Assembly: GCA_021372295.1 (NCBI GenBank)
Contig: JAJFUS010000043.1
Coordinates: 1 to 64,000 of the forward strand
Source of the DNA: a bacterium
GTDB lineage: Bacteria; Armatimonadota; UBA5829
Length of the DNA stretch: 64,000 nucleotides
Direction of reading: 5' to 3'
Positions 8,776 to 17,066 of the stretch are shown piece by piece. The position numbers and the translations under genes are program-made. Under the pieces are notes generated by a model. It saw nothing but the letters and a program-made list of their open reading frames with translations, searched no databases and had not been told where the DNA came from. Every line of letters starts with the position of its first letter. Position 1 is the stretch's first letter.

Positions 8776-9477
8776 ATGAGAATATATTTCGCAGTTGCCT
8801 TGCAGATGATACTGATTTTTGGGACGATGACCGGCACATGTTTATTTGCGGCTCCGGTGATTGAATTCGAGACGACATCGTTCGATCTCGGCAAACCTAT
8901 TGAGGGCGAGAAGGCCAAGGCGATGTTTTTATTCAAAAATACAGGCGACACCGATCTGGAGATCACTAAAGTCCGAGCAGGTTGTGGCTGCACAAATGCC
9001 AGTGCAACCGAAACCAAAATCACACCTGGCAACTCGGCGGCCATTGAGGCGATTTTTAACACTGCAGGCTACCCCGGCAATATTTCCAAAACCGTTACTG
9101 TGATTACCAATGATCCCGCTCATTCAAGCGTCGTATTGAAGATTACGGGCGAGGTCGTCCCTATAGCCGAAATACAACCACAGAGAAGACTGAATCTGGG
9201 AAACGTCAAACCAGGCGCGATTGTCTTGAAGGATATTGTCGTTGTACCTAAGATCGAGCAGCGGTTTCGCCTGGTTAAGGTAAAATCGTTGGGCAAGCGC
9301 GTGACCATGCTGGCGTTTGACAAGAGCAAGAATAAGGCAGGAAACTATAAGCTGAAGATAAGATTCATGGCTGGCAGCGTACTTGGGCGATTCAATGAGC
9401 AAATTAGTATTATGACCGATCTTCCGGGCAATCCGGTGATCAAGTGTTCAGTATACGGAAATGTTGTAAGCGAGTAA
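8776..9477 (+). CDS. Secreted DUF1573 protein (first of a tandem pair)
   Basis: A 233-residue exported protein. A signal peptide (MRIYFAVALQMILIF...CLFAA) is followed by a DUF1573 domain: FDLGKPIEGEKAKAMFLFKN, then NTGDTDLEITKVRAGCGCTN, the hallmark G-C-G-C-T of the family, then VITNDPAHSSVVLKITGEV. A second Ig-like beta domain fills the C-terminal half. DUF1573 domains are Ig-like and common in Bacteroidetes and Planctomycetes, with unsettled function. It is the first gene of a close set with its paralogue, a rhodanese and a MauE-like protein, all envelope-targeted, suggesting a periplasmic thiol or sulfur role (inference). Confidence 0.85.
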   Translation: MRIYFAVALQMILIFGTMTGTCLFAAPVIEFETTSFDLGKPIEGEKAKAMFLFKNTGDTDLEITKVRAGCGCTNASATETKITPGNSAAIEAIFNTAGYPGNISKTVTVITNDPAHSSVVLKITGEVVPIAEIQPQRRLNLGNVKPGAIVLKDIVVVPKIEQRFRLVKVKSLGKRVTMLAFDKSKNKAGNYKLKIRFMAGSVLGRFNEQISIMTDLPGNPVIKCSVYGNVVSE

Positions 9478-9504
9478 TGCTCTGAATCGAAAGGAGACGC
9501 ACTG

Positions 9505-10221
9505 ATGAAAACGTGGCGTTTTGGCGCGCTTATGGCTGTGGCTATCTTTTGGTGTGGTAGTGCTGCTTCGGCTGCGCCTGCTATCAAATTTGAAAAAACT
9601 GTCTGCGATTTCGGAAAGATCACAGCAGGACAGAAATGCACGGCCGAATTTGCGTTCAAAAACTCAGGGGATCAACCTCTGGAGGTAACAAAAATACGCG
9701 CGATTTGCAAATGCACAACAGTGGCAAAGGCGTCGATGCCTGCGGTCGCTCCGGGGAATTCAGAGATGGTCGAAGTGGAATTTAACTCGAGCGGAATGCA
9801 GGGAAAAGTCGTCAAGCGTGTGCTTGTGAAATCGAATGACCCCACGCATGAGAAAACGCTGCTCACAATACAGGCCGACGTTCAGCCGATTGCAAAACTT
9901 ACGCCTACAACTGTGAACTTCGGGTCGATCAAGCCAAATGGGAAGTATGAGACAACCATCACTCTGACGCCGATGACCCCCAAACCGTTTAAGATTGTGA
10001 AGACTGAGAAAGGACAACATTCGCGAATCGCCGATTTCAAGCCCATCAAGGATGGCAAGGGTAGTTACAAGCTCAGTTTAGTCGTAAGTGCCGGTAAGGT
10101 CGAGGAGAGGGTGATGGATGAACTGATGATCGTCACCGATTTGCCTGGACAACCATCAATCATGTTGACTGTGTTTGGAAACGTGGATAAGGAGCCGAGT
10201 GAAAATGCAAGTGGGTCTTAG
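9505..10221 (+). CDS. Secreted DUF1573 protein (second of a tandem pair)
   Basis: A 238-residue paralogue of the preceding protein, with the same layout. It has a signal peptide ending ASAA, then CDFGKITAGQKCTAEFAFKN, GDQPLEVTKIRAICKCTTVA and VKSNDPTHEKTLLTIQADV, and a C-terminal Ig-like domain with IVTDLPGQPSIMLTVFGNV matching the sister protein. The family Cys pair is I-C-K-C-T here instead of G-C-G-C-T. A good ribosome site AAAGGAG precedes ATG 9505. The pair clearly arose by local duplication. It overlaps the rhodanese gene start by 17 bases, so the two are translationally coupled. Confidence 0.85.
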   Translation: MKTWRFGALMAVAIFWCGSAASAAPAIKFEKTVCDFGKITAGQKCTAEFAFKNSGDQPLEVTKIRAICKCTTVAKASMPAVAPGNSEMVEVEFNSSGMQGKVVKRVLVKSNDPTHEKTLLTIQADVQPIAKLTPTTVNFGSIKPNGKYETTITLTPMTPKPFKIVKTEKGQHSRIADFKPIKDGKGSYKLSLVVSAGKVEERVMDELMIVTDLPGQPSIMLTVFGNVDKEPSENASGS

Positions 10222-10900
10222 AATAGTTGCCGGATCATGCGCGATAGTTTTAGTGGCAGTAGTATTTGGGCTGACAGCAAATGCATTTCACAAGGACGGT
10301 CTTCCGCTCATACGAAAGCCTCTTAGTCAGACGAGAAAGGTCGTCAAGAGTGCAGACTTGGTGGCAAAGACTTCTACTGATGTTAGGAGCCCATCTGCGG
10401 CAAAAAAGGCAGCGGTATCCATTACAGAAGTTGATCAGCCGGAAACAAAGAGTTCAGATACAAAGATTGGCGAAACCATAAAACCCAAAACAGTAGCCTT
10501 GGTGCCAAAAGCAAAGAAATCCCTTAAGACACCAGTCGAACCGAAGAAAATACAGGCATTGTTTACCACCTTGAAAGACGCGAAGGCTTGCTTTGACAAA
10601 AAGAGCGCGATCTTTCTAGATGCAAGGGCAATAGAGGACTTTGACACCGAACACATTTCAGGGGCATCGTGGCTGGGCTATGAGTCCCTGGATGAAAATT
10701 ATGGCAAAGTGCTCGGTAAAACACCCAAGAGCCAGCTGATTGTTACCTATTGCAGCGACCAGCAGTGCGCATCCGCAATCAACCTGGCGGACGCGCTTGT
10801 CGCGCGCGGGCATACTCGGGTTGTCATTATGCTGGAAGGGTTGCCCGGCTGGAAAGATGCGGGCTATCCTGTGGTGTCAGAAGAGGAGGCCAAAAACTGA
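10205..10900 (+). CDS. Membrane-anchored rhodanese-domain protein
   Basis: A 231-residue protein with an N-terminal membrane anchor (about residues 5-25), a long Lys/Pro/Thr-rich linker (about 35-115) and a C-terminal rhodanese domain (about 118-228). The domain shows AIFLDARAIEDFDTEHISGA and the active-site loop TYCSDQQCASA with the catalytic cysteine, then LEGLPGWKDAGYPV. Rhodaneses move sulfane sulfur or carry thiol redox chemistry. The linker would place the domain outside the membrane, near the DUF1573 partners. ATG 10205 or GTG 10199 could be the start, both served by AAGGAG at 10189-10194. Its stop overlaps the start of the next gene. Confidence 0.85.
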   Translation: MQVGLRIVAGSCAIVLVAVVFGLTANAFHKDGLPLIRKPLSQTRKVVKSADLVAKTSTDVRSPSAAKKAAVSITEVDQPETKSSDTKIGETIKPKTVALVPKAKKSLKTPVEPKKIQALFTTLKDAKACFDKKSAIFLDARAIEDFDTEHISGASWLGYESLDENYGKVLGKTPKSQLIVTYCSDQQCASAINLADALVARGHTRVVIMLEGLPGWKDAGYPVVSEEEAKN

Positions 10901-11373
10901 TCAGAGCAAGAATCTTCGAATTGCTGCTAAAGCGGCCTGTTGTGATTATATGCCGTATCATATTGGCGGTTGTCTTCATATATGCGGCTGTAGGCAAGAT
11001 GCTCGATCCGTCCAAATTCGCTGATAGTGTGGCGGGATTTCGAATACTTCCAATATGGACGGTGAATATCTTTGCTATTGTGTTGCCATGGGTCGAGCTG
11101 CTCTGCGGCATATCTCTGCTGACCGGCATTATTGCCCGAAGCGGAGGATTGCTGTTGGCTGGTCTGAACGTAGTATTCATCGTCGCTGCCGCATCGGCGA
11201 TGGCAAGGGGACTAAGCATTGAGTGTGGTTGCTTCACGCTGTCGCGGGCACATGATAATGTTGGCTGGAGCCTGATAGCTAGGGACGTCGGGTTCATTCT
11301 TTTGTGCATCCCGATAGTTTTGCATAGTGCGCACTCCAAGACCAGTGTGTCTGAAACTGTGGTATTGCACTGA
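10897..11373 (+). CDS. MauE/DoxX-family membrane protein
   Basis: A 158-residue protein with four hydrophobic helices. Features of MauE/DoxX proteins are present: ICRIILAVVFIYAAVGKMLD (helix 1 with the conserved G-K-x-x-D), ELLCGISLLTGI and the C-G-C-F motif in GLSIECGCFTLSR. MauE-like proteins support disulfide formation or electron transfer to periplasmic partners, often with thioredoxin-like or rhodanese proteins. No ATG, GTG or TTG lies at the expected place. A strong GAGGAGG is followed 7 bases later by CTG 10897, overlapping the rhodanese TGA as CTGA, so a CTG start is proposed. It is the last gene of the envelope cluster. Confidence 0.8.
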   Translation: MIRARIFELLLKRPVVIICRIILAVVFIYAAVGKMLDPSKFADSVAGFRILPIWTVNIFAIVLPWVELLCGISLLTGIIARSGGLLLAGLNVVFIVAAASAMARGLSIECGCFTLSRAHDNVGWSLIARDVGFILLCIPIVLHSAHSKTSVSETVVLH

Positions 11374-11380
11374 ACCCACG

Positions 11381-11518
11381 GTGAAGCAAAACGTTGCTTT
11401 GAACACAGAAATACCCTGCGAAAAGTTCGAGGAAATCGAAAGTGGATACCGCGATGGACTAGTTAAAGAAGTGCGGTCGATTTCGGAGAGAATGAAAGTG
11501 GCGAGAGGCCGGTTGTAA
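11381..11518 (+). CDS. Possible 45-residue protein, unrecognised
   Basis: An open frame from GTG 11381 encodes a charged, probably helical peptide (includes EKFEEIESGYRDGLVKEVRS). It sits between the MauE-like gene and the rpmH promoter. Ribosome site and homology are not convincing, and it may be a chance frame or a remnant. Confidence 0.3.
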   Translation: MKQNVALNTEIPCEKFEEIESGYRDGLVKEVRSISERMKVARGRL

Positions 11519-11542
11519 GTTATCGCGCCGTTATGATATAAT
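11513..11542 (+). promoter_or_regulatory. rpmH-rnpA promoter
   Basis: TTGTAA (11513-11518) and a perfect TATAAT (11537-11542) are spaced 18 bases apart. The ATG of rpmH follows 31 bases after the -10. This is a good housekeeping-sigma promoter for the rpmH-mnmE group. Confidence 0.7.
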
Positions 11543-11572
11543 GGCTCAAGCTAGGGGGTATATTCTAGAGAA

Positions 11573-11707
11573 ATGAAACGTACATACCAACCAAAATGCC
11601 GTGCGCGTAAGCGGGAACACGGTTTTATGTCGCGCATGTCTTCGCGTAACGGACGCAGGGTTTTAAAATCCCGCAGAGCGAAGGGGCGTTGGCAATTAAC
11701 GGTTTAA
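11573..11707 (+). CDS. rpmH: 50S ribosomal protein L34
   Basis: A 44-residue basic protein beginning [20 protein letters not shown] and containing [16 protein letters not shown], the universal L34 pattern. It is usual length and in its usual place upstream of rnpA. AGGGGG lies upstream of the start. Position 9 is a cysteine instead of the usual asparagine or serine. No DnaA boxes or dnaA gene are visible next to it. Confidence 0.97.
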   Translation: MKRTYQPKCRARKREHGFMSRMSSRNGRRVLKSRRAKGRWQLTV

Positions 11708-11776
11708 TGATGAACGCGCGGTGGCGCGTCCTTTTTGCAGGGCGCGCGGTCGCCGTGAACCGCTGAGGCGCATATT

Positions 11777-12115
11777 ATGTTACCCTCGGCGTTCAGGCTG
11801 CGGCAGAGGTCGCACTTTGGAAGGGTATATGCAAAAGGGAGGTCCTGTGCAACGGACCTCGTTGTCGTGTACGCTCTTCCGAATAGGGGAGAAATCACCC
11901 GTGTCGGTTTCTCCGTCAGCAAAAAATTAGGGAATGCTGTGGCTCGCAATAGGGTCAAGAGACTGCTTCGTGAGGCTGTGCGGCAAATTCTTCCCGACAT
12001 TGCGGGCGGGTACGACGTAATTGTCGTGGCGAGACGAAACGCTGCTGGAAAATCGCTGGTGGAGTTTGGCTCGTCATTAGACAGGCTTTTTCGAAAGCTG
12101 GGCATCCTGAAGTGA
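11777..12115 (+). CDS. rnpA: Ribonuclease P protein component
   Basis: A 112-residue basic protein that partners the RNase P RNA in removing tRNA 5' leaders. It starts MLPSAFRLRQRSHFGRVYAK and has the family signature KKLGNAVARNRVKRLLREA, with the RNR motif. It lies between rpmH and yidD, and its stop overlaps the yidD GTG as GTGA. The length matches the family. Confidence 0.95.
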   Translation: MLPSAFRLRQRSHFGRVYAKGRSCATDLVVVYALPNRGEITRVGFSVSKKLGNAVARNRVKRLLREAVRQILPDIAGGYDVIVVARRNAAGKSLVEFGSSLDRLFRKLGILK

Positions 12116-12327
12116 TACGCAAGTTTATTCTACTGCTGATAAGGGGTGTTTACCAACAGGCTTCGAGGCGATTCTGGCCGCGAACCTGCAGATATTTGCC
12201 GACTTGCTCCGAATATACGGCGCAAGCCATCGAAAAATATGGGTGTCTTAAAGGCATCTGGATGGGCGTCTGCAGGATTTGTCGCTGTCACCCCTGGTGT
12301 GAAGGGGGCTACGACCCGGTGAAATAA
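12112..12327 (+). CDS. yidD: Membrane protein insertion efficiency factor YidD
   Basis: A 71-residue protein with the conserved YidD features: an N-terminal amphipathic helix (IRKFILLLIRGVYQ), CRYLPTCSEYTAQAIEKYG, and HPWCEGGYDPVK at the C-terminus. It sits at the inner membrane and helps YidC insert proteins. GTG start overlaps the rnpA stop by four bases. The position between rnpA and yidC is standard. Confidence 0.94.
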   Translation: MIRKFILLLIRGVYQQASRRFWPRTCRYLPTCSEYTAQAIEKYGCLKGIWMGVCRICRCHPWCEGGYDPVK

Positions 12328-12356
12328 ACCGGGAAAGTGCCTGTTTATCGCTGATT

Positions 12357-13604
12357 ATGAGACTTTCAAGAACAACATTTGCACTGACATTCACTCTTCT
12401 GATTGCGTTGCTGATCTCAAGCGCGAGTTTTGCCTCCAAAGCCGATGAACTTTTTGCTGAGGCGAAAAAGTCTGTCACGGCTGCCGAGAAAGCTACTCGT
12501 ACATCGGAAAAGAACGAAGAATACCAGGACGCGATCAAGTCCCTGAACGAGATCGCCAACGACAAGAAATACAGTGGCATGCCCGAGGGCGCTAAGGCGC
12601 TTTACGAGATGGGCATAATTTACGGAACCGCCGACAAGAGGACAAAGACTTACAACCTCAATACGTCCTCCGAAACATTCAAGAAGCTGATTAACGTTTA
12701 CGATCAGCCCATCTCCTCGTTGCTACAAAACATGGAGAAGTCTGAGGCAAAGCAAGTACTCGCGACAGTCGCCGACGCGAAGAAGATGCGGTTTGAAGTT
12801 GCATCCAAACTCGATAAGCAGAACTCAAATGGCGTGCTCTACAAGATCATCGACTCTCTTGTGAAACTGACGGGCAGCATTCCTTGGTTCAGCTATGGGT
12901 TCGCGGTTATACTGATTACGGTGGTTGTCAAGGTCATAATCACCCCTCTTACCAAAGCGCAGTTCAAGAGCATGAAAGAGATGCAGAAGATCGCGCCGCT
13001 GGTCAAGGAACTTCAGGAAAAGTATAAAGGTGACCAAAAGGCCATCGGTGAGAAGACGATGGATTTATATAAAGAGCATGGTGTCAACCCGTTCGCGAGC
13101 TGCCTGCCTCTGTTGGTGCAGATGCCGATATTGATGCTGCTCTTTTATATGATCAACGCCTACAAGTTCCAGTTTGAAAAGGGAAGTTTCCTGTGGATAG
13201 GCAGTGGACTGTCGAACATGTTCGGGTTTACTATCCCGTTTGTCCCAGGTGGCAAAGTATGGTTGACTGCGGGAAACCTGGCAGAAGCCGACCTGATACT
13301 GGTCGTCTTATATGTAATTAGTATGTATATATCGACTAAGATGTCCGCTGTTGACCCCACACAGGCCGAGCAGCAGAAAATGATGTCGATAGTGATGCCG
13401 CTGATGTTCGCGTTCATATTTGCGGGCTATCCTGCGGCGTTCCTGCTTTATTGGCTTGTGTTGAACATTCTGCAGACGGTGCAGCAGTATTTGATTATGC
13501 GCGCTCCCGAGCCCGTTGCGGCGGCAGGTTCTACCGGCGGTCAGCCTACGGACGATTCTGGCGCGGACAGAGCATCTCGCTCCAGGCGCAGGCGCCGCAG
13601 ATAA
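12357..13604 (+). CDS. yidC: Membrane protein insertase YidC/Oxa1
   Basis: A 415-residue insertase. A signal/anchor segment (residues 5-25) is followed by a soluble helical region (about 28-155) resembling a TPR-type spacer rather than the large proteobacterial beta domain. The conserved five-helix core then begins at IPWFSYGFAVILITVVVKVI with TPLTKAQFKSMKEMQKIAP. NPFASCLPLLVQMPILMLLF and YWLVLNILQTVQQYLIMR are family hallmarks. The C-terminus ends in an Arg-rich tail (SRSRRRRRR) that may contact the ribosome. It lies in the rpmH-mnmE group. Confidence 0.95.
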   Translation: MRLSRTTFALTFTLLIALLISSASFASKADELFAEAKKSVTAAEKATRTSEKNEEYQDAIKSLNEIANDKKYSGMPEGAKALYEMGIIYGTADKRTKTYNLNTSSETFKKLINVYDQPISSLLQNMEKSEAKQVLATVADAKKMRFEVASKLDKQNSNGVLYKIIDSLVKLTGSIPWFSYGFAVILITVVVKVIITPLTKAQFKSMKEMQKIAPLVKELQEKYKGDQKAIGEKTMDLYKEHGVNPFASCLPLLVQMPILMLLFYMINAYKFQFEKGSFLWIGSGLSNMFGFTIPFVPGGKVWLTAGNLAEADLILVVLYVISMYISTKMSAVDPTQAEQQKMMSIVMPLMFAFIFAGYPAAFLLYWLVLNILQTVQQYLIMRAPEPVAAAGSTGGQPTDDSGADRASRSRRRRRR

Positions 13605-13654
13605 GCCCGTGTCTGCAACACAATGCAATCATTACCTGTTTACGGAGACGTGAA

Positions 13655-14365
13655 TTGAAGAAAATTGAAGCTAGTGGAAGAACATTGGAAGAAGCCGTCC
13701 ATATAGCGACCCAGGAATTGGGTGTGAGTGCGGATGGCGTTGAATATGAAATCGTCGAGGAAGGAACAAAAGGCTTCTTAGGGCTGGGACAGTCGCCAAC
13801 TACGGTGACAGCCTGGGTCAAAGAAGGCTATGTGCCGACAAGCACGTTTGTCGCGGCTCCTGTGGAAGTAATCTCGGACGAAGAAGAAGTCAGCGCGTTT
13901 GTCGAAGAGGGCGACGTCTTTGTTGACGAGATTTTGCGCATTGTCAGGGACGTTCTCAAGGCAATGGAAGTCGACGCCAAGCCTGTTCTGCAATCATCCG
14001 ACAGTGAAGAAGTGACGGTGAATATAGCAGGCGGAGATGTCGCGATCCTTATCGGTAAGCACGGTCAGACTCTGGATGCCCTTCAGTATATTGTCGGACT
14101 TGCCGCGGCCAAGTATTCCGACACACGTCGACGTCTCATTCTCGACGCAGAGGGCTATCGCGCTCGCCACCAGGAAATGATCGAGGCAAAAGCACGTGAG
14201 TATGCTGACGCCGTGAGAGCCGAGGGTAAAGAGGCTGTTTTGGACCCTCAGAACCCGCGGGATCGCAGGATCGTGCATATGTATCTTGCCGATGATCCCG
14301 ATGTATATACTTACAGCGAGGGCGAGGGTGATTATCGCCACGTAGTGATCTCGCCAAAGAAATAA
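13655..14365 (+). CDS. jag: Jag/KhpB RNA-binding protein
   Basis: A 236-residue protein with three domains. Jag_N (about 1-50: EASGRTLEEAVHIATQELGV and GTKGFLGLGQ) is followed by an acidic linker, a KH domain with IGKHGQTLDALQYIVGLAA (about 130-150), and an R3H domain ending YRHVVISPKK. KhpB-type proteins bind many RNAs and affect division and envelope synthesis. The start is TTG 13655, chosen for GGAG 7 bases upstream and because KKIEASGRTLEEA matches family N-termini. It sits between yidC and mnmE as in Firmicutes. Confidence 0.93.
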   Translation: MKKIEASGRTLEEAVHIATQELGVSADGVEYEIVEEGTKGFLGLGQSPTTVTAWVKEGYVPTSTFVAAPVEVISDEEEVSAFVEEGDVFVDEILRIVRDVLKAMEVDAKPVLQSSDSEEVTVNIAGGDVAILIGKHGQTLDALQYIVGLAAAKYSDTRRRLILDAEGYRARHQEMIEAKAREYADAVRAEGKEAVLDPQNPRDRRIVHMYLADDPDVYTYSEGEGDYRHVVISPKK

Positions 14366-14375
14366 AACTGTTGTC

Positions 14376-15755
14376 ATGCAACTAACCAGCACCATTGCCG
14401 CTATAGCCACTCCGGTAGGCTCAGCGGGCATAGGCGTGATAAGAATCAGCGGGCGCGAGGCGTTTGACGTTGCCTCGCGCCTGTTTACGTCAGGGCGCAA
14501 GCGAGTAACCGATCTGCCTTCACATACGGCGCATTTTGGCGCTCTGGTCAATCCAACTTTAAGCAATCACATTGATGATGTGATAATCACTTTATTTCGT
14601 GCGCCATCAAGTTATACCGGCGAGGATGTGGTCGAGATTTCGTGCCATGGTGGGATAGCCATTCTCAAGGCGGCGCTTTCTGCTGCACTGGATGCGGGCT
14701 GCAGGCTTGCCGAACCGGGCGAGTTCACCAAGCGCGCATTCCTTAACGGCAAGCTCGACCTGACCCAGGCTGAAGCCGTGAACGACCTCATACGCGCCCA
14801 AACCGACGACGCTCGCAAAGTGGCGTTGCGCCAGCTGGACGGCGCACTTTCCAAGCGGGTGGGGGAGATCAATAGCCGGGTGCTTGGTGTAATTGCCGCT
14901 ATCGAGGCCGCTATCGACTTTCCCGACGATGTTCCAGAGCCTACCCCCGATTGGCTGCGCTCCGAGATTGAGTCGGCGCGAGATGCCGTGACGCAATTGC
15001 TCACGTCATTCGGCAGAGGTCGGGTTTATCGCGAGGGGCTGAGGGTCGTTATCGCGGGCCGGGTCAATGTGGGCAAGTCCAGTCTGCTGAATGCGCTTCT
15101 GAGACACGCGAGAGCAATTGTCACTCCGATTCCTGGAACCACTCGTGACGTAATTGAAGAGAGCCTGGAAATTCAAGGCATACCCATCGTCGCCATTGAC
15201 ACCGCCGGTTTGAGATCGACTGATGACCCTGTCGAGAAGATTGGAGTCGAGCGGACGAAACAATCGCTGGAGTCGGCTGATATAGTCCTGCTCGTAATCG
15301 ATGCCGAACATGACATTTCCCTGCAAATTCCCGACGATGCGCGCGGCAAACCGACTATTATCGTAATGAATAAGATCGACCTGATACCGTCCGAGCGATT
15401 GCCAGAAGTGTTATCGGAGCGCTCGCGGGCGTTGGGGCATGTCGGGCCGATTCTTGGGACGAGCGCGGCTATCGGTCTTGGTATCGAAGAACTGGAGCGA
15501 CAAATCGCTGAGCTTGCCGCTGCATCGAATTCCGCCGAAAGTGTGCTTGTGAGCAATGCCCGTCACGAACGCCTGCTGGTTTCTTCAACGGAGAGCTTGA
15601 ATCGCGCACTCGATACGCTTTTGGATGGTCAGCCGATTGACATGCTGGCGATTGATCTTGTAGATACACGGAGGTCGCTTGGAATGATTACCGGCGAAAC
15701 CGCGTCCGATGACCTCATCGACCGAATTTTTGGGGAGTTTTGCATCGGGAAATAG
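14376..15755 (+). CDS. mnmE: tRNA modification GTPase MnmE
   Basis: A 459-residue GTPase that with MnmG modifies U34 of certain tRNAs. The N-terminal folate-binding domain starts TIAAIATPVGSAGIGVIRIS. The inserted G domain carries G1 GRVNVGKSS, G3 DTAGL and G4 NKID. The protein ends in the obligatory C-terminal CIGK with the catalytic cysteine. Full length, no lesions. mnmG is not in the window. It ends the rpmH group; the next gene starts after a 78-base gap. Confidence 0.96.
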   Translation: MQLTSTIAAIATPVGSAGIGVIRISGREAFDVASRLFTSGRKRVTDLPSHTAHFGALVNPTLSNHIDDVIITLFRAPSSYTGEDVVEISCHGGIAILKAALSAALDAGCRLAEPGEFTKRAFLNGKLDLTQAEAVNDLIRAQTDDARKVALRQLDGALSKRVGEINSRVLGVIAAIEAAIDFPDDVPEPTPDWLRSEIESARDAVTQLLTSFGRGRVYREGLRVVIAGRVNVGKSSLLNALLRHARAIVTPIPGTTRDVIEESLEIQGIPIVAIDTAGLRSTDDPVEKIGVERTKQSLESADIVLLVIDAEHDISLQIPDDARGKPTIIVMNKIDLIPSERLPEVLSERSRALGHVGPILGTSAAIGLGIEELERQIAELAAASNSAESVLVSNARHERLLVSSTESLNRALDTLLDGQPIDMLAIDLVDTRRSLGMITGETASDDLIDRIFGEFCIGK

Positions 15756-15833
15756 AATACTTGACAAAAAACCGAAATGCTGCAAAGATATGCCTGATTG
15801 GTAAGCCTCAATTCTGATGTGGAGGTGCCGTCG

Positions 15834-17021
15834 ATGGGACATATCGCTGCTACGGTCTTGGACGCCGCCGATAGTCGGGTGTACGAATGTCTGCTGCCCG
15901 ATGATCGGGGTGCTGCCTGTGTTGCTGCCCGCCTCGCCGAGTTGATTCACCTTCCTTTGATCGGAACGGACAACAATCCTCTTGCTTACGGTCTCGTTCT
16001 CAAGCACGGCTGCGCTGTCGACCCTCAATCGAATCTTGGAGACCTGCGTCTGCCTAGTCATCCCACATTCCGGCTCGTTCCTACGCTTGTCGCGTGCAAG
16101 GAGACTTTGAGCTTCTCGTTTGACGATCCTCCAACTGCCGGTGACAAGCCGACGGAGGTAAGAATCCTGTCGGAAAACACGCTGATGAATGATGTGGAAA
16201 TCGGTCTGAAGTCCGATGTGCGGATAAACGCCGGCGTGCACAGAGAGATCGAGCGGTTCGCAGGCAGGGGTCGTCAGGTCGAGTGCGCCGGATTGCTGCT
16301 GGGAACTGCAAGCATGGAGGGACGCCAGCGCGTAATACATATCAAGGCGGCCGTGTCCGCAACTCAAGCCGAAGGCAATCGCACCAGTGTGACGATTGGA
16401 CTGGCCGCTTGGGAGTCGATGCTGCAGGTTCGCGATAAGGATTATAGCCATCTGGATGTGCTCGGTTGGTTTCACACCCACCCAGGATGGGGAGTATTTC
16501 TGTCGGATGCCGATGTGTTCATTCACAGGAACTTCTTTGCGCACCCGGACATGGTGGCCTATGTGCTCGATCCGACAGCCGGCAGAGACGGTTTCTTTTA
16601 TTGGCAGAATGGCAGGCTCACTTTGTGCCCGAACTACGGTCTAGTGGGCGCGGCTCTGGCCAAACGCCGTCGAAAGGGCGCTTTCCGGCGCACTGTGATC
16701 GCACTGATTGTGGCGACGCTTGCATATTTGGGATATGCCTACTTGCCGGTCGATAGAATGCTTGGATTTCTGCGAGAGAAGCCTCCGGCTAGAGTAGAGA
16801 AGCGGGAAGCGCCGCCGAAGCCGGTTGAGATTAAGGTGCAGGTATATGCGCTGCAAAGGGGCGACACGCTTTGGCGGGTGTGCCGTCGATTTTATGGACG
16901 TGGGGAACTGGCGGACGCTCTGGCGCGTTATAATTCTATAAATGAATCCGGTATGGCGAGTATGCGGCCTGGGCGGGAGATACGTATTCCGCCGAAGGAG
17001 TGGTTGGAGAAGGGGCGATAG
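15834..17021 (+). CDS. Ubiquitin-like domain / JAMM metalloprotease / membrane helix / LysM fusion protein
   Basis: A 395-residue multidomain protein. Residues 1-95 look like a YukD-type ubiquitin-like beta-grasp (ends HPTFRLVPTLVA). Residues about 125-280 are an MPN/JAMM domain with upstream Glu in QVECAGLLLG and the full zinc motif GWFHTHPGWGVFLSDADV (H-x-H-x7-S-x2-D), so it should be an active isopeptidase or deubiquitinase-like peptidase. A hydrophobic helix (about 285-310) follows, then a LysM domain with VYALQRGDTLWRVCRRFYGR. The ATG at 15834 has GGAGGTG 6 bases upstream. By the positive-inside rule the JAMM part is probably cytoplasmic and LysM outside. It stands alone with no E1- or E2-like gene nearby. 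JAMM and LysM are secure; the ubiquitin-like call rests on pattern only. Confidence 0.8.
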   Translation: MGHIAATVLDAADSRVYECLLPDDRGAACVAARLAELIHLPLIGTDNNPLAYGLVLKHGCAVDPQSNLGDLRLPSHPTFRLVPTLVACKETLSFSFDDPPTAGDKPTEVRILSENTLMNDVEIGLKSDVRINAGVHREIERFAGRGRQVECAGLLLGTASMEGRQRVIHIKAAVSATQAEGNRTSVTIGLAAWESMLQVRDKDYSHLDVLGWFHTHPGWGVFLSDADVFIHRNFFAHPDMVAYVLDPTAGRDGFFYWQNGRLTLCPNYGLVGAALAKRRRKGAFRRTVIALIVATLAYLGYAYLPVDRMLGFLREKPPARVEKREAPPKPVEIKVQVYALQRGDTLWRVCRRFYGRGELADALARYNSINESGMASMRPGREIRIPPKEWLEKGR

Positions 17022-17066
17022 CTTTATTCGGCGATATCCAATTGTTTATGAAAGGAACCCCCCATA

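Noticed and set aside
8661-8864. 67-codon ORF before the first DUF1573 gene
   Set aside because: It overlaps the strong hairpin and the DUF1573 start in another frame and has a low-quality, Arg/Ser-rich translation.
10750-10896. Upstream extension of the MauE-like gene
   Set aside because: It overlaps the rhodanese domain in another frame and is not hydrophobic; the protein-like sequence starts at 10897.
11374-11572. Chromosome origin next to rpmH
   Set aside because: No DnaA boxes, dnaA gene or AT-rich unwinding element were found near the rpmH-rnpA locus.
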